From Thalassoroseus pseudoceratinae (GTDB lineage Bacteria > Planctomycetota > Planctomycetia > Planctomycetales > Planctomycetaceae): DNA of 51,780 nt. The DNA is taken from contig NZ_JAALXT010000012.1 of the NCBI RefSeq assembly GCF_011634775.1, positions 1-51,780 on the forward strand. Direction: 5' to 3'. The translations under genes were made by a program, and so were the position numbers. Under the pieces are notes generated by a model. The model ran no database searches, was not told the DNA's origin, and saw only the letters and a program-made list of their open reading frames with translations. Positions 35,656-45,568 of this stretch are shown here, piece by piece. Positions within the stretch are counted from its first letter, which is position 1. Every line of letters begins with the position of its first letter.

Positions 35656-38079
35656 TCAATCGTCATCGCGTTGGGGAAGTGTGAAGACCGTCCGCGAGCG
35701 AACTGGAAGTCCGCCACGCTCACCGACGGCTTCGATGGTCAACGCACCATCACGGGGCATGGTTTTTTGCCCCACGTGTTGGATTCGAAGTATCACCGTC
35801 GTTTGATCATCTGTCACGATAACCGGCTCGGCTTGAAATTCCCCGGCGGAATCGTTGGCAAGTGCGATTTGCACAGGACCGGTGAGTTTGGGTGTGCGAC
35901 GAATTTGGATGGGAACTTCGAGAAGGTCCTCGCGGTCATCGAGACGCCTCCAATGAACTTGTTCCTCATCGACGGCGATCTTCAGCAACGCACCCTCCAC
36001 GTTCATTGTGATCCGCCGAACCATCCGATTGACCAATGACCGCACATTGCCTTGGGGATCGGGAACCTGTACCACCGTGTTGAGGACGATCCGCGATGTA
36101 CGGTCGATCTGCACCCACTCGGGGATGAACAATGGGAAATCAATCGCGCTCACGCCCGCGGGAACCGTGAGATCACCACCGATGATTCCTTGCCGGACAC
36201 GGTCGGGACGGGCCGCCATTTGGAGTTCGATTTCGCCGGTGTAGTCTTCCAACCGCTCCAAGACGACCGGAGCCGGATACGTGGCCCCGCGATAGACCGT
36301 CCGACCGCCATCCGGATATTTCGGCTTCACCACAGCCCGTGGTTTCATCACCGGTGCAACCAACACCTTGGCCGTTCGCTCCACACGCGTTCCGTCCTCG
36401 CGATTGCCGATCGCCCGAACGGTGGCGAGTTTTGCGAACGAAGTTGCGTTGGCATCGCACCAAATCGGAATACTGACGGCCGATTCTTTTGCCGGGATCG
36501 TCGTCGATTCCGCCGTCTGAACACCGTCAGGAAGGTCGCTGACCGTCAAAGTGACATTACCGGAAAACCCGCCGAGTCGTTCAATGGAAACGACCATGAG
36601 GCCGGCTTTTTCCCGCGCTTTCGGATTGGTTCGCTTCGGAGTGGCCACGGGGTCAGCACCAAGAACCGTTTCGGCCCGAATCGGCACATGGAGTGTTAAG
36701 TCGTGTTCGACGGTCGTTATCGACAATCGGTAAACGCATCGCTCCCGCTGAGTCGACGTGCCGGACAGATCCCACACGCGAACTCGATACTCGTCTTCCG
36801 ATTTCGGTTGAAACACTAACCCCGCATCGGTTCGGCTTGGAAGATCATCATTCGTCGCGACCACGTTGCCGGTAGCGTCCACAATTTCCAACGACAAATC
36901 ACAGGGCGAGCCAAACCGTTCGGCTTCGGCCAGAATCGACAGCGGTTGCTCCGGGGCGGCTTGGAATCGGTATTCATCCACCTCATAGGGTTCAAGAATT
37001 TGCCCGGTGATCGCACTGGGAATCGGTCGTCGTTGACTGGTCGAAGATTTGGTCTCCGTGTGTTCGGGAGAATCACTGAGTTCAAAACGAACTGGCTGTG
37101 TCAGACCGACTTCAGTTTTGATTGGCGGATGCCAAAACTCGGATTCCGATGTTTCGGGAAACCGAACGGTTCGTTCGATGGATTCCATTTTGTCGGCACC
37201 GGTCTGAAGACCCGTTCCGTAGAACCGTACGGTTTGCGTTTGCCCGCGTGTTCCCGCGACTGGAACCGTTGCCGTTACGTGCGGACCGTGTCGGAGATGC
37301 AGTCGGTAGACCATCGAACGGTCGCCCCGATAATCCGCATCATGCAACTGAACGCGGTAGGTCTGTTCTGCCGTGACGGGAATCGTGAGGGAAACTTCCC
37401 GATGCGTGGTCGCCGTGACATCCGCGATACGATTGCCGTCGCGATCTTGAATTTCTACGACCGGATAAATCGGCGACCCAACCGGACACGCAGGCAGAAC
37501 CACGCTGATCAAACCGGTTTCCGGGGCGGTCCATTCGTAGCAGTCGATTTCCTCTTTCTTCTGCAAACAGCCAGAGATGACGATCGGCAGTTCCGAAATT
37601 TTGCGACATCTCGGCCGCGAATTGGAAACGAAATTACACTCTGATTCTAACCGTTCCGGCAAACCGTTTCCGACGACGAACTGTCCGACTTCACTTGCTC
37701 CGTTCGCGTTCGCCGCTTGCCAGTGAATCACGCTCGGTGGGTAGTTGGCGGGAATTGTGAGACGGGCGGGAACCTCGCGAGGAACCAGGAATGGTTTGTT
37801 CGAGTTGACCGCCTTGGGTCCGAACCAGTGTGGTGGACCGGGATGAAGTTGCTCGCTGGGCGGGCCGAGAACTTCGAGTTGAATCCGCTCATCCAACACG
37901 AAAAACTGCGTATCCGGCGTGAAATCGTAGCCGCCAAGTTTGACCTCAACTGTTGTTCCCGGAGCCGCTCCCGGCGGAAAGACGTAACCAACTTCCGGAC
38001 GTTGCTGAGCGGTCGCGGTCGGTCCGTTACCAAACGTCAACATCAACAGAATCGTCAGTGCAACGGGAATTCCACGCAT
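35656..38079 (-). CDS. Secreted PPC-domain protein of the DUF1501 operon
   Basis: 807 residues with a signal peptide (MRGIPVALTILLMLTFGNGPTATA). The first 120 residues hold an Ig/IPT-like domain (GTTVEVKLGGYDFTPDTQFF). Two PPC (bacterial pre-peptidase C-terminal) type beta domains follow (YEWTAPETGLISVVLPAC, VDEYRFQAAPEQPLSILAEAE), then three Ig-like segments. No catalytic motif is seen. Such proteins lie downstream of DUF1501 genes in planctomycetes. The ATG shares a base with the DUF1501 stop (TGATG), so translation is coupled. It is the last gene of a four-gene minus-strand operon starting at 45278. Confidence 0.87.
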   Translation of the reverse strand: MRGIPVALTILLMLTFGNGPTATAQQRPEVGYVFPPGAAPGTTVEVKLGGYDFTPDTQFFVLDERIQLEVLGPPSEQLHPGPPHWFGPKAVNSNKPFLVPREVPARLTIPANYPPSVIHWQAANANGASEVGQFVVGNGLPERLESECNFVSNSRPRCRKISELPIVISGCLQKKEEIDCYEWTAPETGLISVVLPACPVGSPIYPVVEIQDRDGNRIADVTATTHREVSLTIPVTAEQTYRVQLHDADYRGDRSMVYRLHLRHGPHVTATVPVAGTRGQTQTVRFYGTGLQTGADKMESIERTVRFPETSESEFWHPPIKTEVGLTQPVRFELSDSPEHTETKSSTSQRRPIPSAITGQILEPYEVDEYRFQAAPEQPLSILAEAERFGSPCDLSLEIVDATGNVVATNDDLPSRTDAGLVFQPKSEDEYRVRVWDLSGTSTQRERCVYRLSITTVEHDLTLHVPIRAETVLGADPVATPKRTNPKAREKAGLMVVSIERLGGFSGNVTLTVSDLPDGVQTAESTTIPAKESAVSIPIWCDANATSFAKLATVRAIGNREDGTRVERTAKVLVAPVMKPRAVVKPKYPDGGRTVYRGATYPAPVVLERLEDYTGEIELQMAARPDRVRQGIIGGDLTVPAGVSAIDFPLFIPEWVQIDRTSRIVLNTVVQVPDPQGNVRSLVNRMVRRITMNVEGALLKIAVDEEQVHWRRLDDREDLLEVPIQIRRTPKLTGPVQIALANDSAGEFQAEPVIVTDDQTTVILRIQHVGQKTMPRDGALTIEAVGERGGLPVRSRTVFTLPQRDDD

Positions 38080-39425
38080 CAGACCAACCCCGGAATCATG
38101 GTTCCGCCATCAAGAATCGGCATCGGTCGGCCGAGCGGTGTCAGGTACGACTTGTGGGTGTCGATTCCCATGAGCGTATAAATCGTGCGGTGCACATCGT
38201 CGATGGAAACGGGCACGGATGTCGGTGCGGAAGCGTGTTCGTCGGTCGATCCGATAACTTGCCCGCTGCGAATGCCACCACCGGCAATCAAAATGCTTTG
38301 AGCTTTGCTCCAATGGTCACGCCCCGCTCCATTGTTGACACGCGGCGTGCGGCCCATCTCGCCCATCATAATGACCAGCGTGCTATCAAGCAGACCGCGA
38401 TCTTCCAAGTCCGTCACCAAGGCGGCGAACGCTTGATCGGCTTGAGGGATGAGGTTGTCTTTGAGCGTCGGAAAACAGTCGGCGTGTGTGTCCCAACCGG
38501 GATTATCAACGCCGATGAATCGGCATCCCGCTTCGACTAATCGTCGCGAGAGCAGTGCACACTGCCCGATGGTGGAATAACCGTATTGGCGACGGGTCGA
38601 CTCCGGTTCGCTTTGGATATCGAAGGCTTTTTGGGCGGCCGGTGACATGATGAGTTCGTGGGCTTTCTGGTAGTACGTCGACATTTCCTCGGCTTTTCCA
38701 CGTGTCTCACCGGTGATGCTTTCGACACCCTTGAGCAATCGTTGACGCCGAGCCATTCGCGATTCCGTGACACCGGGAGCCAGTCGCAAATCCTTCACTT
38801 CAAAGTCAGGTTGGACGGGATCGCTGTCGATGACGAACGGTGCATACTCCGGTCCATAAAAACCGGGACCACCGGCGTCCATCGGTGCGGGCAAATTGAT
38901 GTACGACGGCACCGTTCCGCCCAAACCAAGTTCGCGAGCCACCTTCGAACCAATAGACGGGAACAGCGTGTTCGCCGGAATGCGGCTGTTCTGACCGTCG
39001 CGGAACCGTGGCTTCTGGCCGGTCATGACGTAGTAGTAACCGGTGACATGACCGTTGTCGTTATGAGTGTGACTGCGAACAACAGTAAACTTGTCCGCCA
39101 CTTTCGCACAGTGACCACAGTATTCGCCGAAGAATGTCCCGGGGACATTCGTTGGGATGGTCTCGAACGGGCCGCGAATTTCCGCCGGTGCTTCCGGCTT
39201 CGTGTCCCACATATCAATCGTGCTCGGTCCGCCCTCCAAGAACAGCAGAATGACCGATTTTGCTTTCGGAGCGATCGTGGCGGCGGTCGCTTCTTGCTGA
39301 AGCAGCGTTGGCAAACTCAATCCGCCGATCGCCCCTAAACTCCCGACCTGAATGGCCTGACGACGCGTCAGCCGTTCACAGTTTCGATGTGTTCGCAAGC
39401 GGCGTCCGATGGGAATTCGTAGCAT
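38079..39425 (-). CDS. DUF1501 (sulfatase-like) secreted protein
   Basis: 448 residues from ATG 39425. A twin-arginine signal is present (LTRRQAIQVGSLGAIGGLSLP). The body is the planctomycete DUF1501 family, a relative of the alkaline phosphatase/sulfatase fold: SVILLFLEGGPSTIDMWDTKP, RSHTHNDNGHVTGYYYVMTG, FIGVDNPGWDTHADCF, VIMMGEMGRTPRVN, GRDHWSKAQSILIAGGG. The pieces match metal-site positions of the fold. It is always paired with DUF1549/DUF1553 proteins, here encoded 105 bases upstream. The substrate is unknown; polysaccharide breakdown is the usual suggestion. Confidence 0.93.
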   Translation of the reverse strand: MLRIPIGRRLRTHRNCERLTRRQAIQVGSLGAIGGLSLPTLLQQEATAATIAPKAKSVILLFLEGGPSTIDMWDTKPEAPAEIRGPFETIPTNVPGTFFGEYCGHCAKVADKFTVVRSHTHNDNGHVTGYYYVMTGQKPRFRDGQNSRIPANTLFPSIGSKVARELGLGGTVPSYINLPAPMDAGGPGFYGPEYAPFVIDSDPVQPDFEVKDLRLAPGVTESRMARRQRLLKGVESITGETRGKAEEMSTYYQKAHELIMSPAAQKAFDIQSEPESTRRQYGYSTIGQCALLSRRLVEAGCRFIGVDNPGWDTHADCFPTLKDNLIPQADQAFAALVTDLEDRGLLDSTLVIMMGEMGRTPRVNNGAGRDHWSKAQSILIAGGGIRSGQVIGSTDEHASAPTSVPVSIDDVHRTIYTLMGIDTHKSYLTPLGRPMPILDGGTMIPGLV

Positions 39426-39530
39426 GAAAACAATCCTTTTTTCCGGTTGCAATCACAAACCGAGTTGATGGTCGATCATGTCATCATTTTGGTGTGCCAC
39501 ACATTCCTGATTCTCGATTCGAACATGGCA

Positions 39531-41987
39531 CTAATGATTGAACAAGAATTCTTTGGTATTCAGCAGTGTCCACAACACATCTTCAACGGCAGTTCGGCGA
39601 TCGGTATTTTGATCCGAGAACGCGGACCGCATGAGTTGGAGTTCATCCGGCGTTGGCTCACGGTTGAGGGTGGTCAGATAGAGTTCTGAAATGATTTCAT
39701 CCGGCGTGTGTTCGGAGTTGGCGAGTCGCCGAGCGCGACCGCGTCGATGTCCGACTTTGCCACCGATCTCAGGCGAGTTCATCACATGCAGGGCTTGCGT
39801 AATTGTGGGGTCGTCGACGCGTTCGCAGGCACACACGGTGGTGCGTTGCGGGCGTCCGAAGATGCGGAAGAAATAATTCGGCATGCGGTTGTCCCAGACT
39901 TCGATCGCACGAGCCCCGACCGGCCAACCGTTGAATTTCTCCGGGACATCGGTGGCTTGGCAGACTGCATCTAACAAAACCTCCGCCGGAAGCGGGCGGT
40001 ACGTCGCATGCGAGAAGTTTTGTTGATCGTTGGCGTTGGTTTCGGTCGTGTGATGACTCAGTTGATACACGCGCGACGTTAAAATCGTTTTGGTGAACTT
40101 CTTCAAATCGTAGTCGTGCTTAACAAGTGATTCCGCCAACGCAGTCAGCAGGGGTTCGTTGGTTGCGGGGTTGGTGGCGCGAATGTCGTCGAGTGGTTCA
40201 ACCAGACCGCGACCGAAATAATGGGCCCAGATCCGATTCGCGATCGACTTCGCAAAAAACGGATTCTCTGGTTCGGTCATCCAATTGGCCAAGGCGAGTC
40301 GGCGATCGGGCGGCAACACATCCGATTCCGACACTGCTTGCCCTAATCCAGCCGGTAGCACGGTTTCGCCGGTGCGGGGATGTTTCAGGGCTTGCCCTGG
40401 TCCGCTAATCAGCGATTTGCTGCCATCCGGTAGTGACTTGGTTTTCACACCCGTGAAGAATCCCGCGAACGCGGTGAAGTCGGCTTGGGACCAGCGTTCA
40501 AAGGGGTGATGATGACACTCCGCACACTCGATCCGCACACCGAGAAATAATTGACTCGTAGCGCTAGCGAGTTGATTGGGTTTGTTCAATGTGGTGTAAA
40601 ACGGCGTCGGGCCGATTGCTTGCAGATGGCCACGTGCGGTCAAAATGTCGCGGACCATCTCGTCATACGGTCGATTGTCGCGGAACTGATTTCGCAACCA
40701 ACGATGAATCCCCACCGACCCTGTCGCACCCAGAGCGTTGGCATCGACTTTCAACAAATCACACCATCGAAGCGCCCAATACGTCGCATACTCGGGACGG
40801 CTGAGCAACTCGTCGACCAGTCGGCTGCGTTTGTCGGGAGCGGGGTCGTTCAGGAAGCGACGCGATTCCTCGGCGGTGGGGAGTGTGCCGATGACGTCCA
40901 ACGATGCTCGCCTTAGAAATTCCGCATCGGTGCAAAGTTCGCTGGGTTCGATGCCCATCGCGGTGAGTTTGTTCCAAACCAAACCGTCGATAAAGTTGTT
41001 TTCGGGCGGACGCGGAAACGACACATTCGGACGCGGAATCCGCACGCGACACACACCGACATGCCCCATGTACCGCACAAGAATGGCGGCCTCGCCGGGC
41101 ACATCGAAGCCTTCGATGAAACCGCGTTCGTCGACCTCGGCAATCGTTGGGGCGTTGGTTTCAAAGGCCGATTCCGCGGTGACGTCTCGCGTTTGCCCGT
41201 TTGCTTCGTAGGCAATCACGCGGAGTTGCTGCTCGGTGCCTGTGTTATCATCGTTGGCGTTTCTCAGGGACAGAACTTGCTCCGACGGCTCGATCTCAAT
41301 CCGCACGATTTTGGAGGCCATGCCGTCATCGAGTCGGGCCCCTTCTTCGATCCACCGCCGGACCCGTCGGTAGCCAAACGAATCCGCAGGCATGGCCGGT
41401 CCGCCGCCGTGGGGGGTCTGTCCGGAACCTTTCCGCAGCAGCAAACTTCTCTCCGGAGCCGCCAGCAACACCCGCCGTCCGCGAGATTCCTTCACCAATG
41501 CGGCGTAGTCGGCGTCGGCATCGAAGCCGAAGATGCTCAAGCGGAACCCGTTTTGCCCCTCGGCTTTCCCATGACACCCCCCGGAATTACAACCGGACTT
41601 CGTCAACGCTGGGATCACTTCGTTCCGAAACGAAACAGCCCTGGGTTCGTCGATTCCCGTCACGCTCACCGACTTCGTGAGGACGTGCGAACCCACACGG
41701 ATGGTCAGCTTTGTCGTTCCTTCCGCACGCGGTTCGATGCGTCCGTGTTGATCGACGGTCGCAACTGCGGGATCGTCGATTTGGTATTTGGCCGCGTTTG
41801 TTCGGTCAATGTGGCGACTGTTCGTGAGCGTCTCTGTCACCAAGACTTGCAGCGACGTTTCCGGGCCGTGCAGTTCAATTTCGGACGGCGAAACCTGGAA
41901 CGGACCGGCACTGAGTTGCTCGGGAAGCGTCATTCCCGTCAGCGAAGCGATCAGAATGAAACCTGAGATCCACCGTCTCACCGTCAT
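39531..41987 (-). CDS. DUF1549/DUF1553 protein with Ig-like and cytochrome-like N-terminus
   Basis: 818 residues from ATG 41987. Signal peptide, a Big-2-like Ig domain (DPAVATVDQHGRIEPRAEGTTKLTI), then a cytochrome-like segment KSGCNSGGCHGKAEGQNGF with a Cys-x4-Cys-His spacing. A second Ig stretch (IAEVDERGFIEGFDVPGEAAILV) precedes the DUF1549 domain (NFIDGLVWNKLTAMGIEPSE...LRRASLDVIGTLPT; CAECHHHPFERWSQADF) and the DUF1553 domain (LADWMTEPENPFFAKSIANRIWAHYFGRGLVEP...). These proteins are the partners of DUF1501. The CAECHHHPF box is a second candidate heme or metal site. Confidence 0.92.
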   Translation of the reverse strand: MTVRRWISGFILIASLTGMTLPEQLSAGPFQVSPSEIELHGPETSLQVLVTETLTNSRHIDRTNAAKYQIDDPAVATVDQHGRIEPRAEGTTKLTIRVGSHVLTKSVSVTGIDEPRAVSFRNEVIPALTKSGCNSGGCHGKAEGQNGFRLSIFGFDADADYAALVKESRGRRVLLAAPERSLLLRKGSGQTPHGGGPAMPADSFGYRRVRRWIEEGARLDDGMASKIVRIEIEPSEQVLSLRNANDDNTGTEQQLRVIAYEANGQTRDVTAESAFETNAPTIAEVDERGFIEGFDVPGEAAILVRYMGHVGVCRVRIPRPNVSFPRPPENNFIDGLVWNKLTAMGIEPSELCTDAEFLRRASLDVIGTLPTAEESRRFLNDPAPDKRSRLVDELLSRPEYATYWALRWCDLLKVDANALGATGSVGIHRWLRNQFRDNRPYDEMVRDILTARGHLQAIGPTPFYTTLNKPNQLASATSQLFLGVRIECAECHHHPFERWSQADFTAFAGFFTGVKTKSLPDGSKSLISGPGQALKHPRTGETVLPAGLGQAVSESDVLPPDRRLALANWMTEPENPFFAKSIANRIWAHYFGRGLVEPLDDIRATNPATNEPLLTALAESLVKHDYDLKKFTKTILTSRVYQLSHHTTETNANDQQNFSHATYRPLPAEVLLDAVCQATDVPEKFNGWPVGARAIEVWDNRMPNYFFRIFGRPQRTTVCACERVDDPTITQALHVMNSPEIGGKVGHRRGRARRLANSEHTPDEIISELYLTTLNREPTPDELQLMRSAFSDQNTDRRTAVEDVLWTLLNTKEFLFNH

Positions 41988-42104
41988 TGGCTCATGTCCT
42001 CCACTGATACTTGTTTGCAACCCGAAAAAGGTTTCAGAGTGCAAACGATCAGTTTAGGTCACGCATCGCGACGGATCAATGGTTTTACATATTTTCTTGT
42101 ATGG

Positions 42105-45100
42105 CTACTGAAACTGAACCAAGCCGAAGGCGTGCGGTTTGGGGGTTTCACCTGCGGGTAATGTCCAACTTTGCAGACCGACACCAGGAATGATGCGATC
42201 AATGCCAACCGACCACGTTTGCCCCGGTTGCGGAGGCTTCGGAAGCAGTTCGGTTAGTGGAATCGCACATTCGATTCGCCAATGTTTCTCGTCGGCTTCA
42301 GCGGCGACGTGCCACTTCGGATTGAATCCCTGATCGTCCCAGCACGCATCTCGGGTCCAACCACGCTGATCGACTTCCATAGTGTACCATGTTGCGTAGT
42401 CGCGATCGGTGTCGATCATCAATCGGATGCGGTCGTGACCGGACAGGTCGGCATCGTGTTCGCGACCGGCAAGTTGCACAGAGTCGTACTCCAACTCGGT
42501 GACTTTCGGGATGCTGGCAGCGATGTAGAGGAACTCCGTATCGTAGGCCAACATCGCAAATGCCGCCCCGCCGTGTGGAATTTGTGCGTTCGGATTGGTC
42601 GTGTCTCGCAATGTGAGAATCGACGCGGCTTGCCAACAATCGTCGGAGAGCAACGCATCGAGCAATGGTCGCTGCCGGACTTTCTGCACCGGAACCAACT
42701 CTTTCGGCGGTTGACCACCCGGAGCATTGAGCCAAATTTCCGTCGCGGCGGACGCTTGCCAATCGGAGCCTTCGGGCAACGCGGCGAAGCGTCCGTAAAT
42801 CGGATCGGACACCGCCAACGATCCGCGTGCTCGCATCATCGCCGCAAGTTGAAATTGCACCTCCGGTTCGGCATACAACGCGGGAGCCAGTTGCCGCATC
42901 AATGCCGCCATGCGAATGGCTTGGTCGTGCCAATTCTTAACCGCACCGTTTCGCCAACTATCCGACTTTCCAGCACGGAGAGTGCCGGCTTGTGTCATCA
43001 GCTTGACCGGATCCGGACCGCGATCGACAGTGTAACCGATTTGATCAATCGGCGTCTGTTCGGATGCAATCAAAGCCTGCTCGATGCGGCTGCGGACATC
43101 GTACACATTCGTATTGATCGAGGTCGTACTCACTTGCGTCTCCCGAGCCCGTTGCCAAGCCGGTTCGCTTCCGCTCCAGAGTTGAAAGAGCCACCGCATC
43201 GCGTCGATGGCCGCCGGTTGATGCGGAAATCGTTCGACGAGTTCCAACGACGTCGCCTCGACCAAGTCCCACCGCGATTGTTGACGGTATTGATCGGCCA
43301 ACCGCGTCAATTGCAAGGCGGCTTCCTGATCGGTCATGCCCCTTGTGATTTCCGAAAGTTGAGCAATCACCTGGGCAGCGTGTCGGGGGTCGTCCAACAT
43401 GCGGGCGGCGTAGGCTTGGAAGTTGCGTTGTTTCTTGAACAGTTCTTCGCGACGCATATCTTCACTGGGATCGACCAACTTCAACGACCGCCGCGACGCC
43501 GACCCGGGAGCGATGTCCAACCCGGCAAAGAAATCGCCACCGTGGGGTTCCTGGTTGCTGAGTCCATCATTGAGTAGCAACCGATACGGCTCCCGTTGCT
43601 CAGCGTGATGTTGAATTGGCATCAATCGAGCCTGTGCCGCCACCGCCGCGGTATGAGCCGACGTTCCCAATTGCGGCAAGTACGCATGCGGATCGAGTTC
43701 CACATCACCGACGCTGCCACTGGGTTGCCGAAAGAACAATCGCCGGACTTGATGCTGCGATACACCCGCCAAATCTTGTTGGGACGGATAACGTGTCGGG
43801 TCGGCTGCCTGCGTGATCGCTTGTTGAATGGCATCGAACAACAACCGTCCCACTGCGTCATCCTCACCAGACATATCCACGATGACGACATCCGGTTGCC
43901 AAGTTCGCAAACTCAACACCAACGAACCGAGAAACACATCGGGAAACTTTCCTTCCGCTCGATTGTTCCAATCCGCGATGAGTCGCGTCATTTGGGCTTC
44001 CAGTTCCGGAACGGCAAGCGGAAAACGCCAACCGGTTTCTACCGTGTTTGCTCCGACGGCCGTGACGGCATCGGTTGTGCGGAGATCAAAATCGATCCGT
44101 GATTCTCCATCGGTCCCCACATCATCTCTGGCCGGAAGATGGACAACGCTTCGATACCCCTGCTCCGCCGCGAGCGTTGTCAGCAACGGAAAGGAAATCC
44201 GCTCCGGTCGCGGCACCAACGTGAGCACCGCTGCCCGGCGATTGGCCCCACGAACCGGCACCCAATTTTTGCCGCCATCCCCGGTTGCGAGCATCATGCC
44301 CAGATCACCGATCGCCCAGCCGAAGTTGTCGTCAACAAATTCCAGATCGTGAATCGGCACGGTTTGCCCGGTCGGTTGTTTTTGCCAACTCGCACCGCCG
44401 TCCGGAGAATGCCACACCACGCCCCCCGGTCGCCCGGCAATCCAGACCTTCGCACCGCGAACAGCGACGGCATGGAAATCGAGACAGTCCCGCACTTCAC
44501 GCGGCAACGACTTCGTCGGCGGTCCCCAAGAAACCCCACCATTGTCGGTTGTCCGAACCAATCCACCGTCGCCGACCAACCAGCCGGTGTTCTCGGGCGT
44601 GAGTCGAACTTGACGCACCGTCCGCAGGCCCAGGTTCCCGACCTGAGTGGCAAGAAGTCGGTCCCCGCCCACCAACGAAACTTGCCCACGCATCCCGGCG
44701 ACAATGCCGATCTCGGGTTGCAAGAATTCCGCCGCCCGCCAACCAGGACGCGATTCCCCCGACATCGGTTGCCAAGATTCTCCACCGTCCTGTGTGGTCA
44801 GGATTCCGGTCGGGCATTTGCTGGTCGCTTCGCCAACCGCGATGCCGTCTTGCAAGCTGAAGAACCGCACGTATTGAAAGTTCGGCCAACCGTCCCGTTC
44901 GTGAACCTGCCAAGACGCTCCACCGTCGTTCGTCGCGAGAATCACACCGAAACTCTGCCGAGTGTGCGGACGAAATCCGCCACCGGCGATCCACCCGACA
45001 CGGTCGGTCAGGAAACACACGCTTCGAAAATTCGCCCGCACCGGAGCCGACACCAATGACCAGAACCGTCCACCGTCGGATGTCTGCCAAATCGTGCTCT

Positions 45101-45278
45101 GATCGCCGACGCACCAGCCGATCTTCGAGCCCACAAATTGCACGTCCCGCAGTGCGGCGTCGTCTTGCAACGGACTCGCCCCGCGACTGGCACCAAACAC
45201 CGGCGGAGCCGCCTGCGTTTCCAGTGTGAGGAAATATCCCACCAAGACGAGCGTGAGCAAGGAAATCATTCGGGACAT
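42105..45278 (-). CDS. Exported YCF48-like/CBM9 multidomain protein
   Basis: 1057 residues from ATG 45278, first gene of the operon. A signal peptide (MISLLTLVLVGYFLTLETQA) leads to a YCF48/BNR-type propeller of about 330 residues with repeated DGG-x-x-W turns (IWQTSDGGRFWSLV, ATNDGGASWQVHE, TTQDGGESWQPMSG, SPDGGASWQKQP). A middle region (AVLTLVPRPERISFPLLTTLA... WQPDVVIVDMSGEDDA) resembles PIG-L-type deacetylases but without their HPDD and HPDH metal motifs. A helical TPR-like part follows. The C-terminal 170 residues are a CBM9 carbohydrate-binding fold (FAMLAYDTEFLYIAASIP... RIRLMIDTDRDYATWYTM). It may bind a glycan for the operon. Confidence 0.82.
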   Translation of the reverse strand: MSRMISLLTLVLVGYFLTLETQAAPPVFGASRGASPLQDDAALRDVQFVGSKIGWCVGDQSTIWQTSDGGRFWSLVSAPVRANFRSVCFLTDRVGWIAGGGFRPHTRQSFGVILATNDGGASWQVHERDGWPNFQYVRFFSLQDGIAVGEATSKCPTGILTTQDGGESWQPMSGESRPGWRAAEFLQPEIGIVAGMRGQVSLVGGDRLLATQVGNLGLRTVRQVRLTPENTGWLVGDGGLVRTTDNGGVSWGPPTKSLPREVRDCLDFHAVAVRGAKVWIAGRPGGVVWHSPDGGASWQKQPTGQTVPIHDLEFVDDNFGWAIGDLGMMLATGDGGKNWVPVRGANRRAAVLTLVPRPERISFPLLTTLAAEQGYRSVVHLPARDDVGTDGESRIDFDLRTTDAVTAVGANTVETGWRFPLAVPELEAQMTRLIADWNNRAEGKFPDVFLGSLVLSLRTWQPDVVIVDMSGEDDAVGRLLFDAIQQAITQAADPTRYPSQQDLAGVSQHQVRRLFFRQPSGSVGDVELDPHAYLPQLGTSAHTAAVAAQARLMPIQHHAEQREPYRLLLNDGLSNQEPHGGDFFAGLDIAPGSASRRSLKLVDPSEDMRREELFKKQRNFQAYAARMLDDPRHAAQVIAQLSEITRGMTDQEAALQLTRLADQYRQQSRWDLVEATSLELVERFPHQPAAIDAMRWLFQLWSGSEPAWQRARETQVSTTSINTNVYDVRSRIEQALIASEQTPIDQIGYTVDRGPDPVKLMTQAGTLRAGKSDSWRNGAVKNWHDQAIRMAALMRQLAPALYAEPEVQFQLAAMMRARGSLAVSDPIYGRFAALPEGSDWQASAATEIWLNAPGGQPPKELVPVQKVRQRPLLDALLSDDCWQAASILTLRDTTNPNAQIPHGGAAFAMLAYDTEFLYIAASIPKVTELEYDSVQLAGREHDADLSGHDRIRLMIDTDRDYATWYTMEVDQRGWTRDACWDDQGFNPKWHVAAEADEKHWRIECAIPLTELLPKPPQPGQTWSVGIDRIIPGVGLQSWTLPAGETPKPHAFGLVQFQ

Positions 45279-45568
45279 CGGTGCGACTCCATTCGCATCC
45301 TGAGGCATTGAATCATCGAGATGTTACGTGGTTCGGGAAATCTGGGAAAGAGGAATCCGCTGCGGTCGCGGCAAGCCAAGAATCGAACGAGTGCGATTTC
45401 GCCGATGCCATCCGATTTCTTTTCACATTGGATGTCCGATCAGATTCTTCTTTACGAACGCGAGTGCAAACGAGATTCATCTGATGAGGCTTCGATGAAT
45501 GTCTACCACCACACGCCCGATCCAGCTACAATCACGACGCTCACAAAATTGCAATTTAGGGAAACACA

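Noticed and set aside
42282-43577. 431-codon plus-strand frame opposite the YCF48/CBM9 gene
   Set aside because: Arg/His-rich composition without any motif; the minus-strand product has a signal peptide and recognisable domains.
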